Shown: positions 10,985 through 20,649, counted from the first letter of the stretch. The stretch: 64,000 nt of DNA from Cephalotus follicularis (GCA_001972305.1 BDDD01001390.1:163182-227181), one strand, 5' to 3'. Translations and numbers: made by a program. The notes: a model not told the origin generated them from the sequence alone.

Positions 10985-11990
10985 AAGTCTTTGTTCAAAG
11001 ACATGGACGTCCTTCGGCCAGATCTCTATACAAATAGAGAAAGACATCGACGTCTTTCCACCATTTTAAAAACGCGTCGACATCTTTCTCCAAGGACATC
11101 GACGCCTAATAGACTGAAAGGAGTTTTTAGCTACTTTAAAGTTGGTTTTCAACTTCTTTTTACATTATGATTCGTGTCGGCAAGTTAGGTTGTTGACTCT
11201 GTCCACCTATTCCGTCGATCGTTTCATTTCTTCTATTGTTCCATTTATTGTATTGTCTTGCTGACAAGCATGATTGTTTAACGATTGATGCTCCCTAAGG
11301 GCCGTAGCTCCCTCAGTTGTAGCTCATCGAGATTGCATTAACCCAACCATAGGCTGGAAGATCTATGAGTTCTGGATCTGATCAGTCTGAGAAACATAGA
11401 TAGATCTCCCACCCTTTTCAAAGGATTACCTTCCGTGGGATTGATCACTGCTAACTACTTTGACATTGTATTGACCCAGGGTTGCATGCTTTATAGGACA
11501 TTGATTGATTGATTGGGTGTTTTATACACCACCATTGAGTGTCTACCATTGATTGATTGTTATAGATCCTATCCGTATGCTCAGTTATGGGCCATTGTCA
11601 TACGGGTAGTCTGATCGCCAACTGTGCACATGCATTTGCCATGCCATGCATTGATATTGTACACCGCACATTGATATTGCATAGATTGTCACCGATATTG
11701 CACATTGTACATGCATACACGCTGTGTGAAGTTTCTGCTTAGCCGGTGTGGCTAACCCCATTCTTCGAGGTGGGGCTTTGTTGTACGTTTTGTGTGCGGC
11801 ATAGGTAGGCCAGCAGGTAGCAGCAGACCGAAGGATTAAAGATTCCATCGACCGAGGGGATCGTCTGGAGTTGACAGAGTTTGTTTAGCATAAAAATGTG
11901 TTGTTGTTAATGCGTTATTTGTGATATTTTTATGCTTGGAATAGACTACTTTGGTTGTGTTATGTTGATTTTCAGGTACAACAGCTAAAT
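10985..11990 (+). mobile_element. Gypsy G1 5' LTR, second segment
   Basis: The segment starts with a class-2 array (atggacg/catcgacgtc units, about 11004-11110) corresponding in position to that at 21612-21790 of the G1 3' LTR. It continues through a ttgattgattg-rich stretch, a TTAGCC...GGCTAA hairpin at 11739-11755 and a block matching the region after 22560 of the 3' LTR. It lies between the truncated L1 LTR and the copia LTR beginning near 12030. No protein coding is seen. Confidence 0.5.
11739..11755. promoter_or_regulatory. Conserved LTR hairpin TTAGCC...GGCTAA
   Basis: A perfect 6-bp inverted repeat with a 5-base loop is followed by a run of C. The same paired hexamers recur at 22506-22526 (one mismatch), 24580-24604, 31851-31875 and 34883-34907 in other gypsy LTRs. 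Its role is unknown; an RNA-level element in the transcribed part of the LTR is possible. Confidence 0.5.
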
Positions 11991-12029
11991 GACCAAAGTG
12001 TAAGAATAATACCCAAAGTTGTGCAAATT

Positions 12030-12447
12030 TGTTGAATTGTCAACCATTCCACACTTGGTAGCACACCTACATTGATCACCATATTCAAATGTGGCAGCCC
12101 ATGTGAAAGGTGTGATGATTTTAAATACAATAAATTCAATGCATTCAAACCATGTGAGATTTTGGATGCCATGAAGGTTGAATGTAGTCAACATAGAATT
12201 CCATTTGGAATTCTATTGCTCTTATTTTAATGTTTTACTTATACTATAAATATGTGCTCTTTGTAAGGAAATATATAAGGAAGTAAGAGTTTTTTCTCCA
12301 TTAACACTTTTTCATCCCTCCAATTCTCTCATTCTTTTTCTCTAATTATTTCTTCTATGCAATTTTCTAATTCTTTTTCCTCTCTCAAATTTCTTTCCGC
12401 ATGAAATACTAAATTAGCTTTATGCTAATGCACCAATATATCCAACA
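12030..12447 (+). mobile_element. Copia-C 5' LTR
   Basis: The segment runs from TGTTGAAT to ATCCAACA and is followed two bases later by a tRNA-Met primer-binding site, which fixes its 3' end. It holds a TATAAATA box at 12245-12252 and a pyrimidine-rich 3' half, as in short plant copia LTRs. The left end is chosen from the TG...CA inverted terminal match; a start a few tens of bases further left is possible. The matching 3' LTR was not found and may lie in, or have been lost around, the N gap. Confidence 0.65.
12245..12252 (+). promoter_or_regulatory. TATA box of copia-C LTR
   Basis: TATAAATA lies about 200 bp before the LTR end, a usual position for the U3/R boundary of a short plant copia LTR. 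Confidence 0.5.
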
Positions 12448-12449
12448 AC

Positions 12450-12461
12450 TGGTATCAGAGC
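12450..12461 (+). other. Primer-binding site (tRNA-Met type)
   Basis: TGGTATCAGAGC lies immediately after the LTR end. It is complementary to the 3' end of plant initiator tRNA-Met, the usual primer for minus-strand DNA synthesis in plant copia elements. Confidence 0.9.
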
Positions 12462-12544
12462 ACTAGTCGATCTCGACGGCACAATTTTAGCACTATTCCG
12501 GCACCACCGCGGCACTACTCCGGCAATACTCCGATTTTTCCACT

Positions 12545-13004
12545 ATGGCTTCTTCAACCTCAGCAAACGCGATACCCGTCTTCTCCGGCGAAAATTTTGA
12601 TTTTTGGAGCATAAAAATCAAAACCATTTTACGAGCCTACGATTTGTGGGAAGTAGTGGAAAACGGCATTCCAAAAGCCGCCGCTCCGTTAAAAGAAAAA
12701 ACGGAAGCTGCGGAAAGCACGACCACTACTACCACAAAATCCGAAAGCTCACCGACAACAGTCCCAATGAAGGAATGGCAGAAAAAAGATGCAGACGCAC
12801 TCGCCAAAATTCATCTAGCTGTGTCGGATTCCATTTTTCCGAGAATCATGAATTCTACATCGGCAAAAGAAGCATGGGACACGTTGCAAGACGAGTTCAA
12901 AGGCACCGTTAAAATTCGGGCCGTCAAACTTCAAACTCTTCGAAGAGACTTTGAAAATCTCCGAATGACAGAAGGGGAGACTATCAAAGATTTCTCTTCT
13001 AGAG
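12545..13004 (+). pseudogene. gag: Copia-C gag, N-terminal part
   Basis: The frame starts at an ATG about 85 bases after the primer-binding site. The N-terminal FSGENFDFWSIKIKTILRAY segment and the later SAKEAWDTLQDEF motif are characteristic of the plant copia gag (DUF4219/UBN2 type), which forms the virus-like particle. A threonine/serine-rich insert lies around residues 55-75. About 153 residues of gag sense remain. The frame then runs into foreign sequence at about 13005, where an internal deletion joins gag to integrase in a different frame. The zinc knuckle, protease and most of integrase are missing. Confidence 0.85.
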
Positions 13005-13143
13005 CATATGGCGAGATCCATGATAAAAGACAAGGGCATGCCGAACAAATTTTGGGCTGAAGCGGTTTACACCGCTATTTATCTGCAAAACAGAAGTCCC
13101 ACTAAAGCTGTCCAAGACGTGACTCCACTTGAAGCATGGTCTG
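13005..13143 (+). pseudogene. pol: Copia-C integrase core, C-terminal fragment
   Basis: Reading the frame that starts at 13008 gives about 45 residues with MIKDKGMPNKFWAEAVYTAI and NRSPTKAVQ. This is the segment just after the catalytic glutamate of plant copia integrases. It abuts gag sequence directly on the left, so everything from mid-gag to the integrase core is deleted. On the right it ends at the N gap, so reverse transcriptase may or may not follow in the real genome. Confidence 0.85.
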
Positions 13144-13799
13144 NNNNNNNNNNNNNNNNNNNNNNNNNNNNNNNNNNNNNNNNNNNNNNNNNNNNNNNNN
13201 NNNNNNNNNNNNNNNNNNNNNNNNNNNNNNNNNNNNNNNNNNNNNNNNNNNNNNNNNNNNNNNNNNNNNNNNNNNNNNNNNNNNNNNNNNNNNNNNNNNN
13301 NNNNNNNNNNNNNNNNNNNNNNNNNNNNNNNNNNNNNNNNNNNNNNNNNNNNNNNNNNNNNNNNNNNNNNNNNNNNNNNNNNNNNNNNNNNNNNNNNNNN
13401 NNNNNNNNNNNNNNNNNNNNNNNNNNNNNNNNNNNNNNNNNNNNNNNNNNNNNNNNNNNNNNNNNNNNNNNNNNNNNNNNNNNNNNNNNNNNNNNNNNNN
13501 NNNNNNNNNNNNNNNNNNNNNNNNNNNNNNNNNNNNNNNNNNNNNNNNNNNNNNNNNNNNNNNNNNNNNNNNNNNNNNNNNNNNNNNNNNNNNNNNNNNN
13601 NNNNNNNNNNNNNNNNNNNNNNNNNNNNNNNNNNNNNNNNNNNNNNNNNNNNNNNNNNNNNNNNNNNNNNNNNNNNNNNNNNNNNNNNNNNNNNNNNNNN
13701 NNNNNNNNNNNNNNNNNNNNNNNNNNNNNNNNNNNNNNNNNNNNNNNNNNNNNNNNNNNNNNNNNNNNNNNNNNNNNNNNNNNNNNNNNNNNNNNNNNN
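13144..13799. other. Assembly gap of 656 N
   Basis: This is a run of unknown bases. It separates copia-C integrase sequence from an Athila-like gag, so at least one element boundary is hidden here. Long reading frames drawn through it are artefacts. Confidence 0.99.
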
Positions 13800-13915
13800 G
13801 ATTCCGTTCTTTGGATTAAATAGATTCCAATCTTTTAACAATTTCAAATACGTTCTACTTCAATTTTACAACAATCTTAGGTTCTCTTGACCTAGTCTTA
13901 GTTTATACCGATTGG

Positions 13916-15143
13916 GTGCGTGGTCCAAACCATCGCTTAGAAAGAATTAATCAACCAAGACCAATGGCGGACGCACGCCCAATTCAAACTCTTCGCGATA
14001 GATTCTACCCCGCTAGGACATTGCAACCATCCAGTATCTTATTGCCTGCACCTAACGGGAACAATTTTGAGTTAAAATCACAGTTCATTAGCATGCTCCC
14101 GCACTTTCATGGTGTACCCAATGAGGATGCATATCTCTTCCTTCGCGAGTTCGAGGAGGTATGTGCCCTCATGAAACTTCAGCAACTATCTGATGATGAT
14201 ATTAAGTTGCCAGCAACTATCTGACAATGATATCAAGTTGCGATTCATCAATTTTGCTCTTAAAGATGGAGCTAAGAAGTGGCTCTACAGTCTCCCAACT
14301 AATTCCATCTCCACTTGGGACCAGTTCACTGTCTCGTTCCTTAAGAAATTCTTTCCACTTCATAAAACCAACGAACTTAGGAACGACATTCTCCAGTTTC
14401 GTCAAAAACCCAATGAATTTTTTTCTAGGTGTATGGAACGTTTTAAGGATCTTCTCTTAGAGTGTCCTCATCATGGTTTGAACACGTGGCATTTATGCCA
14501 AATCATCTACGAAGGGATCGATTACCAGACCAAGCAATTGGTCGAATCTATGTGTCCCAATGGGTTCACCTCGTACACTGATGAAAACGAGGCATGGAAT
14601 TTCCTTTTAGATTTGGGTGAGCGAACTAGAGAGTGGGAGTCAGCTCAAGTTTCCGAGAGAGCGTTGCCAAGTAAGGGGTACGTAATAGAAAGAGCAGTTG
14701 CTAAAGAAGCACAGCTAGAGAGTCTCGTGACTAGACTAGAATCACTTATTAGGGGTTCCACACAAGTAAATCAAATCGATCAAAGCACCCCTATGTGTTC
14801 TTGGTGCCAGTTCCCAAACCATGTTTTTGAAGAATGCCAGATCTATATTGACAGCCAATATGCTCCTGAGAATGTGTCTGCTATGAACCAATACAACCCG
14901 TATAGTAACACTTACAATCCGGGTTGGCGAAATCATCCAAACATCTCATGGAGCCAAGGGCAAAACATGCGAGGACAATCAAGCTTTTCGGGGCAGCCTT
15001 CTAGCGTTCGTGCCCCACCTCCACACTTTTTCGGACAACCTTTGAGCTTCCCTAGCCAGTCTGCCCCACAGCAGACATTTCCAAGGTTCTCCCACAATTC
15101 AAACACTATTCGACCATCCTTCCCACCACAAAATCAATTTTAA
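13916..15143 (+). pseudogene. gag: Athila-like Ty3/gypsy gag
   Basis: The reading frame runs through a retrotransposon gag domain. It has a proline-rich N-terminus, FHGVPNEDAYLFLREFEEVC, then ALKDGAKKWLYSLPTNSI and FLKKFFPLHKTNELRNDI, and a C-terminal half rich in Gln, Pro and Asn. A single CCxxxC-like cysteine cluster (SWCQFPNHVFEEC) lies near 14800. The gag builds the particle. A 31-bp tandem duplication at 14180-14241 shifts the frame between the N-terminal 90 or so residues and the rest. From 14193 the frame is shared with the protease downstream and is interrupted by a TAA at 15141. The lineage call (Athila/Tat) rests on gag style and on the DLGA protease motif. Confidence 0.8.
14180..14241 (+). 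repeat. 31-bp tandem duplication inside gag
   Basis: Two adjacent 31-base copies (14180-14210 and 14211-14241) differ at only three positions. Because 31 is not a multiple of three, the duplication moves gag out of frame. Confidence 0.92.
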
Positions 15144-15809
15144 AATCTACAAACATCTTGATTGCCAAACCAAAGGGAGGAACCATCTAAGATTTCGGTG
15201 TTAGAAAAGAGCATGGAACTTCTGATGAGCACAATGATGACTAGTCAGCATAACATGGAAAAACAAATTTCACAACTAGCATCCACTCTGCATACAATAG
15301 AAAAAGGGAAGATGCCTTCCCAACCCGAACCAAATCCTAGGACGAATATGATTCAGCCCTATCGTATCCAACCGCAATCCAATCCGCAATGCTCATCTTC
15401 CTCCAGCCCATCCGACCAAGCATTTGCCATGCGAAGTGGAAGTGAATACCATCCAGCGGATCAAACGAAAAACGTGAGTGAGCAAATTGAGGAATCCTTG
15501 GCGCAAGAAAATTTGCAAGAATTATTGATTGACCCATCGGAGCAATCAATAAAATTAAATGCACATGATGAATTGAGGAAGGAGAAAGAGGATGAGAAGA
15601 AGAAACAACCGGTCGAGGCGCCAAGGCGTTCATTTGACCCACCAGCTCCTTTTCCAAAAAGATTGTAAAGCAAGCAAGCCCCAGCAATGGAGAAGATCGT
15701 CGAAACATTTAAGCAAGTCCAAATCAATATCCCATTGCAGGAAGCCATAGAACAGGTGCCCTCTTACGCAAAAGTCCTTAAAGACTTATGCACTAAAAAG
15801 AGGATCCTT
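15144..15809 (+). pseudogene. Athila-like gag C-terminal / pre-protease region
   Basis: This is in the same frame as the upstream gag after the 15141 stop. The visible content is a Met/Gln-rich helix with KQISQLASTLHTIEKGKMP, a charged Glu/Lys-rich stretch ending near PPAPFPKRL at 15663, a TAA at 15666, then INIPLQEAIEQVPSYAKVLK and a TAG at 15810. Plant Athila/Tat polyproteins carry similar INIPF...EQMPxYxKxxKD sequence between gag and protease. The region has no enzymatic motif of its own. Confidence 0.72.
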
Positions 15810-16260
15810 TAGACTCCAAAAAAGGCTTTCTTGGCATTCAACATTAGTGCACTGTTTTCGCAACCCGCGATGCGAAAGTATAAAGATCCTGGCTACCCGA
15901 CAATCTCTTGTGTAATTGGCGACACCAAAATCGATCATGCCTTGCTCGATTTAGGAGCAAGTGTGAATTTGTTACCTTCGTCAGTTTTTGAGCAACTAGG
16001 TTTAGGATAGTTGCTCCCGACCACCACAACTTTGCAATTAACTGATAGGTCGGTAAAAGTACCAAGAGGGAAAATTGAGGATGTTTTGATAAAGGTTGGT
16101 GAGTTTCTCTTTCCTGTCGACTTTGTCGTATTAGATACCCAGCCTGTTGTGAATATAAAAGACCAAATCCCAGTTATCCTTGGTAGACCATTCTTGGCCA
16201 TGAGTAATGCATTGATCAATTGCCGAAATGGTCTTATGAAGTTGAGTTTTGGAAAGTCGT
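15810..16260 (+). pseudogene. Athila-like aspartic protease
   Basis: The catalytic-type motif is LLDLGASVNLLP near 15945-15980. The D-L-G form, rather than D-S/T-G, is typical of the Athila lineage. The second conserved motif is VILGRPFLA near 16173-16200. The domain would cleave the gag polyprotein. It is interrupted by an in-frame TAG at 16008 between the two motifs. Downstream coding stays open to 17057, so the protease is continuous in frame with an unusual C-terminal region instead of reverse transcriptase. Confidence 0.82.
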
Positions 16261-17057
16261 CGATGGACTTTAACATTTTTCGTTTGGGAAAGCATCAATC
16301 TGACTTTGATGATGTCTACATCATTCGCTCGATTCCTGATACCATTGATTCATATTTTAATATCGACTTTGATCGCAATTTCAGGAGAGAATTCGAGATA
16401 GAGGAAGTTAAACAAAAGGATAGATTGATGTGGCTAGAAAATGAGGAAGCGTTAGCATGGTTAGAAAGTAAGCTCAATGAGCCAACATCGGATAGTGAAT
16501 GGGATCATCTATCCCATTACACACACCAACTCGCTACGCCTGACCAAACATACTTTGACAAAGATTTTGATAACAACTTCATGGAATGCTTGAGAGAGTT
16601 CAAGGAATTGGAGGTCACACAAAAGGAAATTCTAAGTTGGTTGGACGATGGGGACGTTGATTCGATTTTGGAAGTTCAATGGGACGATCTGTCCCATTTC
16701 ACTCACAAACTTAGCACGCCATCCCACCCGCACACCATCCTCGAAAATAACTTTTTCTTTACTAATGATCAATTAGGATGGAGGGTGTGCATTCATATGG
16801 ACCATGTGTGTAATTGGTTGGTTGGCTGTGATAATTCATGTTCTCTTCATTGTTTTTACTGGTGGCAATCTCATTGGAATGATGTTTATATTGTTCAAAC
16901 TATGCTTTCACGTGGTGTGTTTGAGTTTGTTAAAACAGGTATTGGAGACGCATTCGAAGTAAAAAGGAAGCGAGCACTAATGTTTTTGGATTTTCAAGCT
17001 ACATTGATGGAAGAGGCCATGGACTTTCATGAGCCTCGTTATTTTGAGCCTCCATGA
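16261..17057 (+). CDS. Open acidic region fused after protease (unknown function)
   Basis: This is the C-terminal two-thirds of an uninterrupted 348-residue frame that begins at the ATG at 16011 inside the protease. I do not recognise a family. It holds two related acidic repeats of roughly 60 residues. Each has an NF..E/C..EFxxxEVxQK core, a WL motif and then WDHLSHYTH or WDDLSHFTH with a TP ending. A Trp/Cys-rich segment follows (about 16780-16870), then a charged tail ending FEPP. Reverse transcriptase, RNase H and integrase, expected after protease in this lineage, are absent. It could be the remains of an env-like or accessory ORF brought next to protease by deletion, or a conserved part of a non-autonomous family. 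Confidence 0.5.
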
Positions 17058-17180
17058 TGATATCCGGTACACCCTACCCCTTTGTTTTTTATTCTATTGC
17101 ATTGTTTCTTATATTTGTGTGCTCATGCATTTTTCTTTTCTTTAGTTTGTTTCTAGTGCATTGAGGACAATGCAAGATTT

Positions 17181-17193
17181 AAGTATGGGGGGG
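17181..17193 (+). other. Athila-like polypurine tract region
   Basis: AAGTATGGGGGGG follows a gcattgaggacaatgcaag block soon after the stop codon at 17058. This arrangement is usual at the 3' end of the internal region in Athila/Tat elements. It would prime plus-strand DNA synthesis. Confidence 0.6.
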
Positions 17194-18105
17194 TTTTAGA
17201 CCAAAGTTCATTTTAATTTTGAAAGTAGGAATAAGTGTTGATACACTTAGAAACAATAGAAAAAACCCCATAGGAGATAATAAAAATTTTGTTTTCAAGG
17301 AAAAGAAAAGGAATGCATCTCAAGGTAGGAATTTTGTGCGAAAATTAAATGTTAAACGAATAAAAATACCGATCTTTATGTGTTTTCAAAGTTTCATAAA
17401 ATTTTATGGAGGAGGAGGACAAGGAATTGATGTTCTTGCATATATGTGTATATATATATATGCTGAAAAAAAAAATCGGTCTTAGTCTGAAGCCTATTCG
17501 ATTCGAGTAATTAAACCTTAGGGGTGTTCTACACCTAGTTCCTTAAAGCCAACTGGTTTGAGAGCAACTGGTCGAAATCTCGCTACATGGATCTTATAGA
17601 AAGCTTAAAAGGCTAAGACCTATATCATAAACATCTTGTCAGTGAAGCTGAAAGTTGGTGAATAATTGGTGCTCAAATCAACGGAGTCTACTCATACTAT
17701 TTGTCGCAACGAACACACTTCGTATAGAGCATGTCTACTCATACGTCTTGTCTGATTAAAATCCACACTTCGTATAGACCTAGCATGTCTACTCATACGT
17801 CTTGTCATCACCGCCGCACTCCGTATCGACCTAGCTGCTGTTGTTTATCAAGGTATGATCGTTCAATTAAATGGAATTGTTCAATACAATCTACGGTGAG
17901 TTTCTATACCCTAAAACCGCTTTTTAATCATATATTTTCTCTTAGCTTATATTCATTAGTTTTTGATAGTTTATCTCGAATTTGGTATACTTCGCCTAGG
18001 TTGAATAGATTATAACTAGTTTAACGTTTCCCTGCGTTCGACCCGTTACTGCATGATCCGTGCACTTGCGGCTATAAATTTTAAAACATTCTTTTTACGT
18101 TAACA
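17194..18105 (+). mobile_element. Athila-like 3' noncoding region / 3' LTR
   Basis: No coding domain is present. A gttcgacccg block near 18036 and an ending near gttaaca (18099-18105) resemble LTR 3' ends of this lineage. The LTR start could not be fixed because the 5' LTR of the element is not visible. Three tandem repeat units lie at 17714-17835. Confidence 0.5.
17714..17835. repeat. About 50-bp tandem repeat, 2.3 copies
   Basis: The units begin acacttcgtatag at 17714 and 17764, with a partial third at 17818. Both full units contain gcatgtctactcatacgtct. The unit length is 50-53 bp. Confidence 0.85.
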
Positions 18106-18341
18106 GAGTTCATTGTAATATTGCTTTCATTAGTGTATTGTAAAAGATCTGTGTTGTAAAGGATTTGTATTGTATTGCACCGCATGGCTGGATTATTGTA
18201 TTGTATCTTCCGCAAAATGATATGTATTGTAAAGTTTTAAGTTTTTTCTCATTTTTTTATATTGCTAGTCCCGACCATTGTATTGTGTATTGGATTGAGA
18301 GTAATGCCGCGTGTCTGCCCTGAAGGGCACGGGGTGTTACA
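18106..18341 (+). mobile_element. Gypsy G1 5' LTR, third (terminal) segment
   Basis: It ends CACGGGGTGTTACA and is followed by a primer-binding site, so this is a true 5' LTR 3' end. The stretch with cttccgcaaaatg and a ttgtaaagttttaagttttttctc block matches the end of the G1 3' LTR (near 22770-22810). With 8418-9001 and 10985-11990 it is interpreted as one LTR broken by later insertions. Confidence 0.65.
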
Positions 18342-18344
18342 GAA

Positions 18345-18356
18345 TGGTATCAGAGA
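18345..18356 (+). other. Primer-binding site (tRNA-Met type)
   Basis: TGGTATCAGAGA starts three bases after the LTR terminal CA. It matches the initiator tRNA-Met primer site usual for plant chromoviruses. Confidence 0.9.
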
Positions 18357-18525
18357 CATTGGTTGGCCTGCTAGCTAAGTATATTAATGAGTTGATTGAG
18401 ATTGACTGAATGGATTCGCATGATATATGTTTTTGCTTAATCATGCCATTGTTTATTGGAAAAGAGATTGATATTGGGATTGAAAGAGATTGTATCTGAT
18501 CATCCCATTGTTGCCTTTTAGAGCA

Positions 18526-19738
18526 ATGAACAATAAGGGAAGGCGTGGCCATCGAGGTGTAAGGAATGCTCCTACTCTTGCCCCCGCTCCCGTTGTTAAT
18601 GAACCGGCACCTGGTAATGTTTTTCCAGAGTATGATCCCAATGATCCACCAGCCGGTGCTGACCCTGAGGTTTGGAGACAGCTATGTGCCACCATGGCAC
18701 ATATGCATACTCTGATGGGACGCCAACATGCTCAAGTTGAACGTAGACCAAGGAGGGAAGGCATGTTGAGCCGTTTCCTAAAGTTGCAGCCTCCAGCATT
18801 TATAGGACTCCCTGATCCTACCCTTGCTGAGTCATTGCTAACCCATTTGGAGAAGAACTTTGAGATCATGGGATGTGATGATGAATAGAAATCGGTATTG
18901 GCAGTGTATATGCTCCAAGGAGAGGCCGAGCACTGGTGTGCTATGGTTAACACAGATTGGACAAGAAATGGTACAGCCTGCTCTTGGGATGCCTTCAAAA
19001 GAGAATTCAATGCAAGGTACTACCCTCAAGTAGAGATAGACATAAGAGAGATTGAATTTGCTAACTTGGTTCAGGGAAGTATGACAGTTGCTGAGTATGA
19101 GGTGAGGTTCATGCAGCTAGCCCGATTCACCCCGTACTTAGTGGAAGGCTAAGAGCGTACAGCAAAGAAGTTCCTTCGGGGGCTGAGATTGGATTTGAGG
19201 AGGGACTTGACTCCGTTGGGATTGACCTCCATATCGAATATTTCTTCCCAATCTATACAGCTTGAGGATATTACAGCTGAGGCTAAACTGATAAGAGATA
19301 TAGCCCGCACTAGGTCTACTCCTTCTTCTTGACAGAGTGGTAGTCACACTGGTAGTGCTAAATCGCAGAAAACTGATAGTATCCCCTCACCTGGTTCTCA
19401 TGGTAGCAATCAGGATAGCAGGAACCCTCCCGTTCTGGGAGGACGGGCAGATCGAGGAACGCACGCCGAGGAGACCAATCCTCAGCACCTAGTCATGGTA
19501 CACCCTCCAGATTTTCTGGGAGCAGTAATCAAAGTGCTACGGTTCCTTGTGTGCATTGTCAGGAGACCAACCATACTTTTGAGAATTGTAGATGGTTATT
19601 GGGCCATTGCTTTGCTTGTGGTGGTTCCGACAACTTTGCTAGACATTGTTCACCGAATCCTTGTTCTAGACAATTGGACCAGACACGGCGGTCACCACCC
19701 CCACAGGGACCGACAGCCAGTGTACCGTCTTCTTCCCG
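18526..19738 (+). pseudogene. gag: Gypsy G1 chromovirus gag
   Basis: The ATG at 18526 begins a basic N-terminus with NNKGRRGHRG. The gag domain follows with FLKLQPPAFIGLPDPTLAES, LQGEAEHWC, WDAFKREFNARYYP and QGSMTVAEYEVRFMQLARF. This order is that of Tekay/Del-like chromovirus gag. A cysteine cluster near 19545-19660 includes CFACGGSDNFARHC, where the zinc-knuckle histidine position is Asn. In-frame stops occur at 18886, 19150 and 19330, two of them consistent with CAG-to-TAG and CGA-to-TGA changes. Sense ends at about 19738, where a large deletion joins gag directly to the integrase C-terminus. Confidence 0.82.
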
Positions 19739-20451
19739 TGGTGATCGATGTCACTGGTACTTCGGAGGATCATATTCCCTTGATAGAAATTTCGTACAAT
19801 AATAGCTATCACTCGAGCATTGGCATGGCTCCGTACAAAGCTCTTTACGAACAGAAATGTAAGTCACCTATTTGTTGGGATGAAGTTGGAGAACGACAGA
19901 TGCTTGGATCGGATCGTGCTGAGGGGACTTCAGAGAAAGTCAAAGTGATTAAATAAAGATTGCTTGCAGTTCAGAGGCAAAAGAGATGTGTCGATAATGT
20001 GAAGAGGAGGCCTTTGACTTTTGATGTCGGGGATCACGTATTCTTGAAAGTTTCTCCTTTGACGGGTGTTCAGAGATTTAGGAAAAAGGGGAAACTAGCT
20101 CCACGCTACATTGGTCCTTCACAGATTCTCTAGAGAGTTAGGGAATTGGCATACCAACTCACTTTGCCTCTTGTGTTGTCAGGTGTACATGATGTTTTCC
20201 ATGTTTCCATGGTACGAGGTTACGTCTGAGATCCATCACACATCTTGGATTATGACTAGATCTTTGTGAAAGGTGATCTTTCCTTCTAATAATTACCTGT
20301 GAAGATTCTTGACTGGAAGACTCAAGTGTTGAGGAGCCAAACCATTCCTATGGTGAAGGTTCAATGGCACTTCAATCATCCTGATAAAGGTACGTGGGAC
20401 CTTGAAGATGACACTCGGGAACGTTACTGTCATCTGTTCCAGAAGTTTTAA
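19739..20451 (+). pseudogene. pol: Gypsy G1 integrase C-terminus and chromodomain-like tail
   Basis: Translation recovers HIPLIEISYNNSYHSSIGMA, the KSPICWDEVGE motif, [15 protein letters not shown] and a final TIPMVKVQW...TWDLEDDTRERY segment. These are the GPY/F-type integrase end and the chromodomain-like tail seen intact in gypsy-3. The tail is thought to target integration into chromatin. Protease, reverse transcriptase, RNase H and the integrase catalytic core are all missing upstream. At least six premature stops interrupt the fragment. Confidence 0.82.
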
Positions 20452-20471
20452 AATTCGGGGACGAATTCTTT

Positions 20472-20485
20472 GAAGGAGGGGAGAT
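20472..20485 (+). other. Polypurine tract of G1
   Basis: GAAGGAGGGGAGAT directly precedes the 3' LTR start. The preceding ggggacgaattc block is shared with the other chromoviruses of the window (26760 on the minus strand and 61920). Confidence 0.85.
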
Positions 20486-20649
20486 TGTAATGTCCTGAAT
20501 TTCCATTCAATGTATTATTGTTATTCCCATTGTAATTATATGACGAATTAATGAAGATTATGGAGTTCCAACTTGTAATGTTGAATCTTGAGTAAAAAGT
20601 GTGAAGGAATATTGTGATGAGTTGAAAATGCGGTGAAAAAAGGGAGCTT

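Noticed and set aside
13008-13847. Long reading frames on both strands of 227-282 residues
   Set aside because: They are almost entirely made of N from the assembly gap; only the first 45 or so residues of the plus-strand frame are real (copia integrase).
18345-18356. tRNA-like matches TGGTATCAGAG
   Set aside because: They are primer-binding sites complementary to the tRNA 3' end. No cloverleaf is present around them, so no tRNA gene is called.
18490-18888. Start of G1 gag at the ATG at 18490
   Set aside because: The upstream 12 residues are hydrophobic and unlike chromovirus gag N-termini; the ATG at 18526 with a basic NNKGRRGHRG start fits better.
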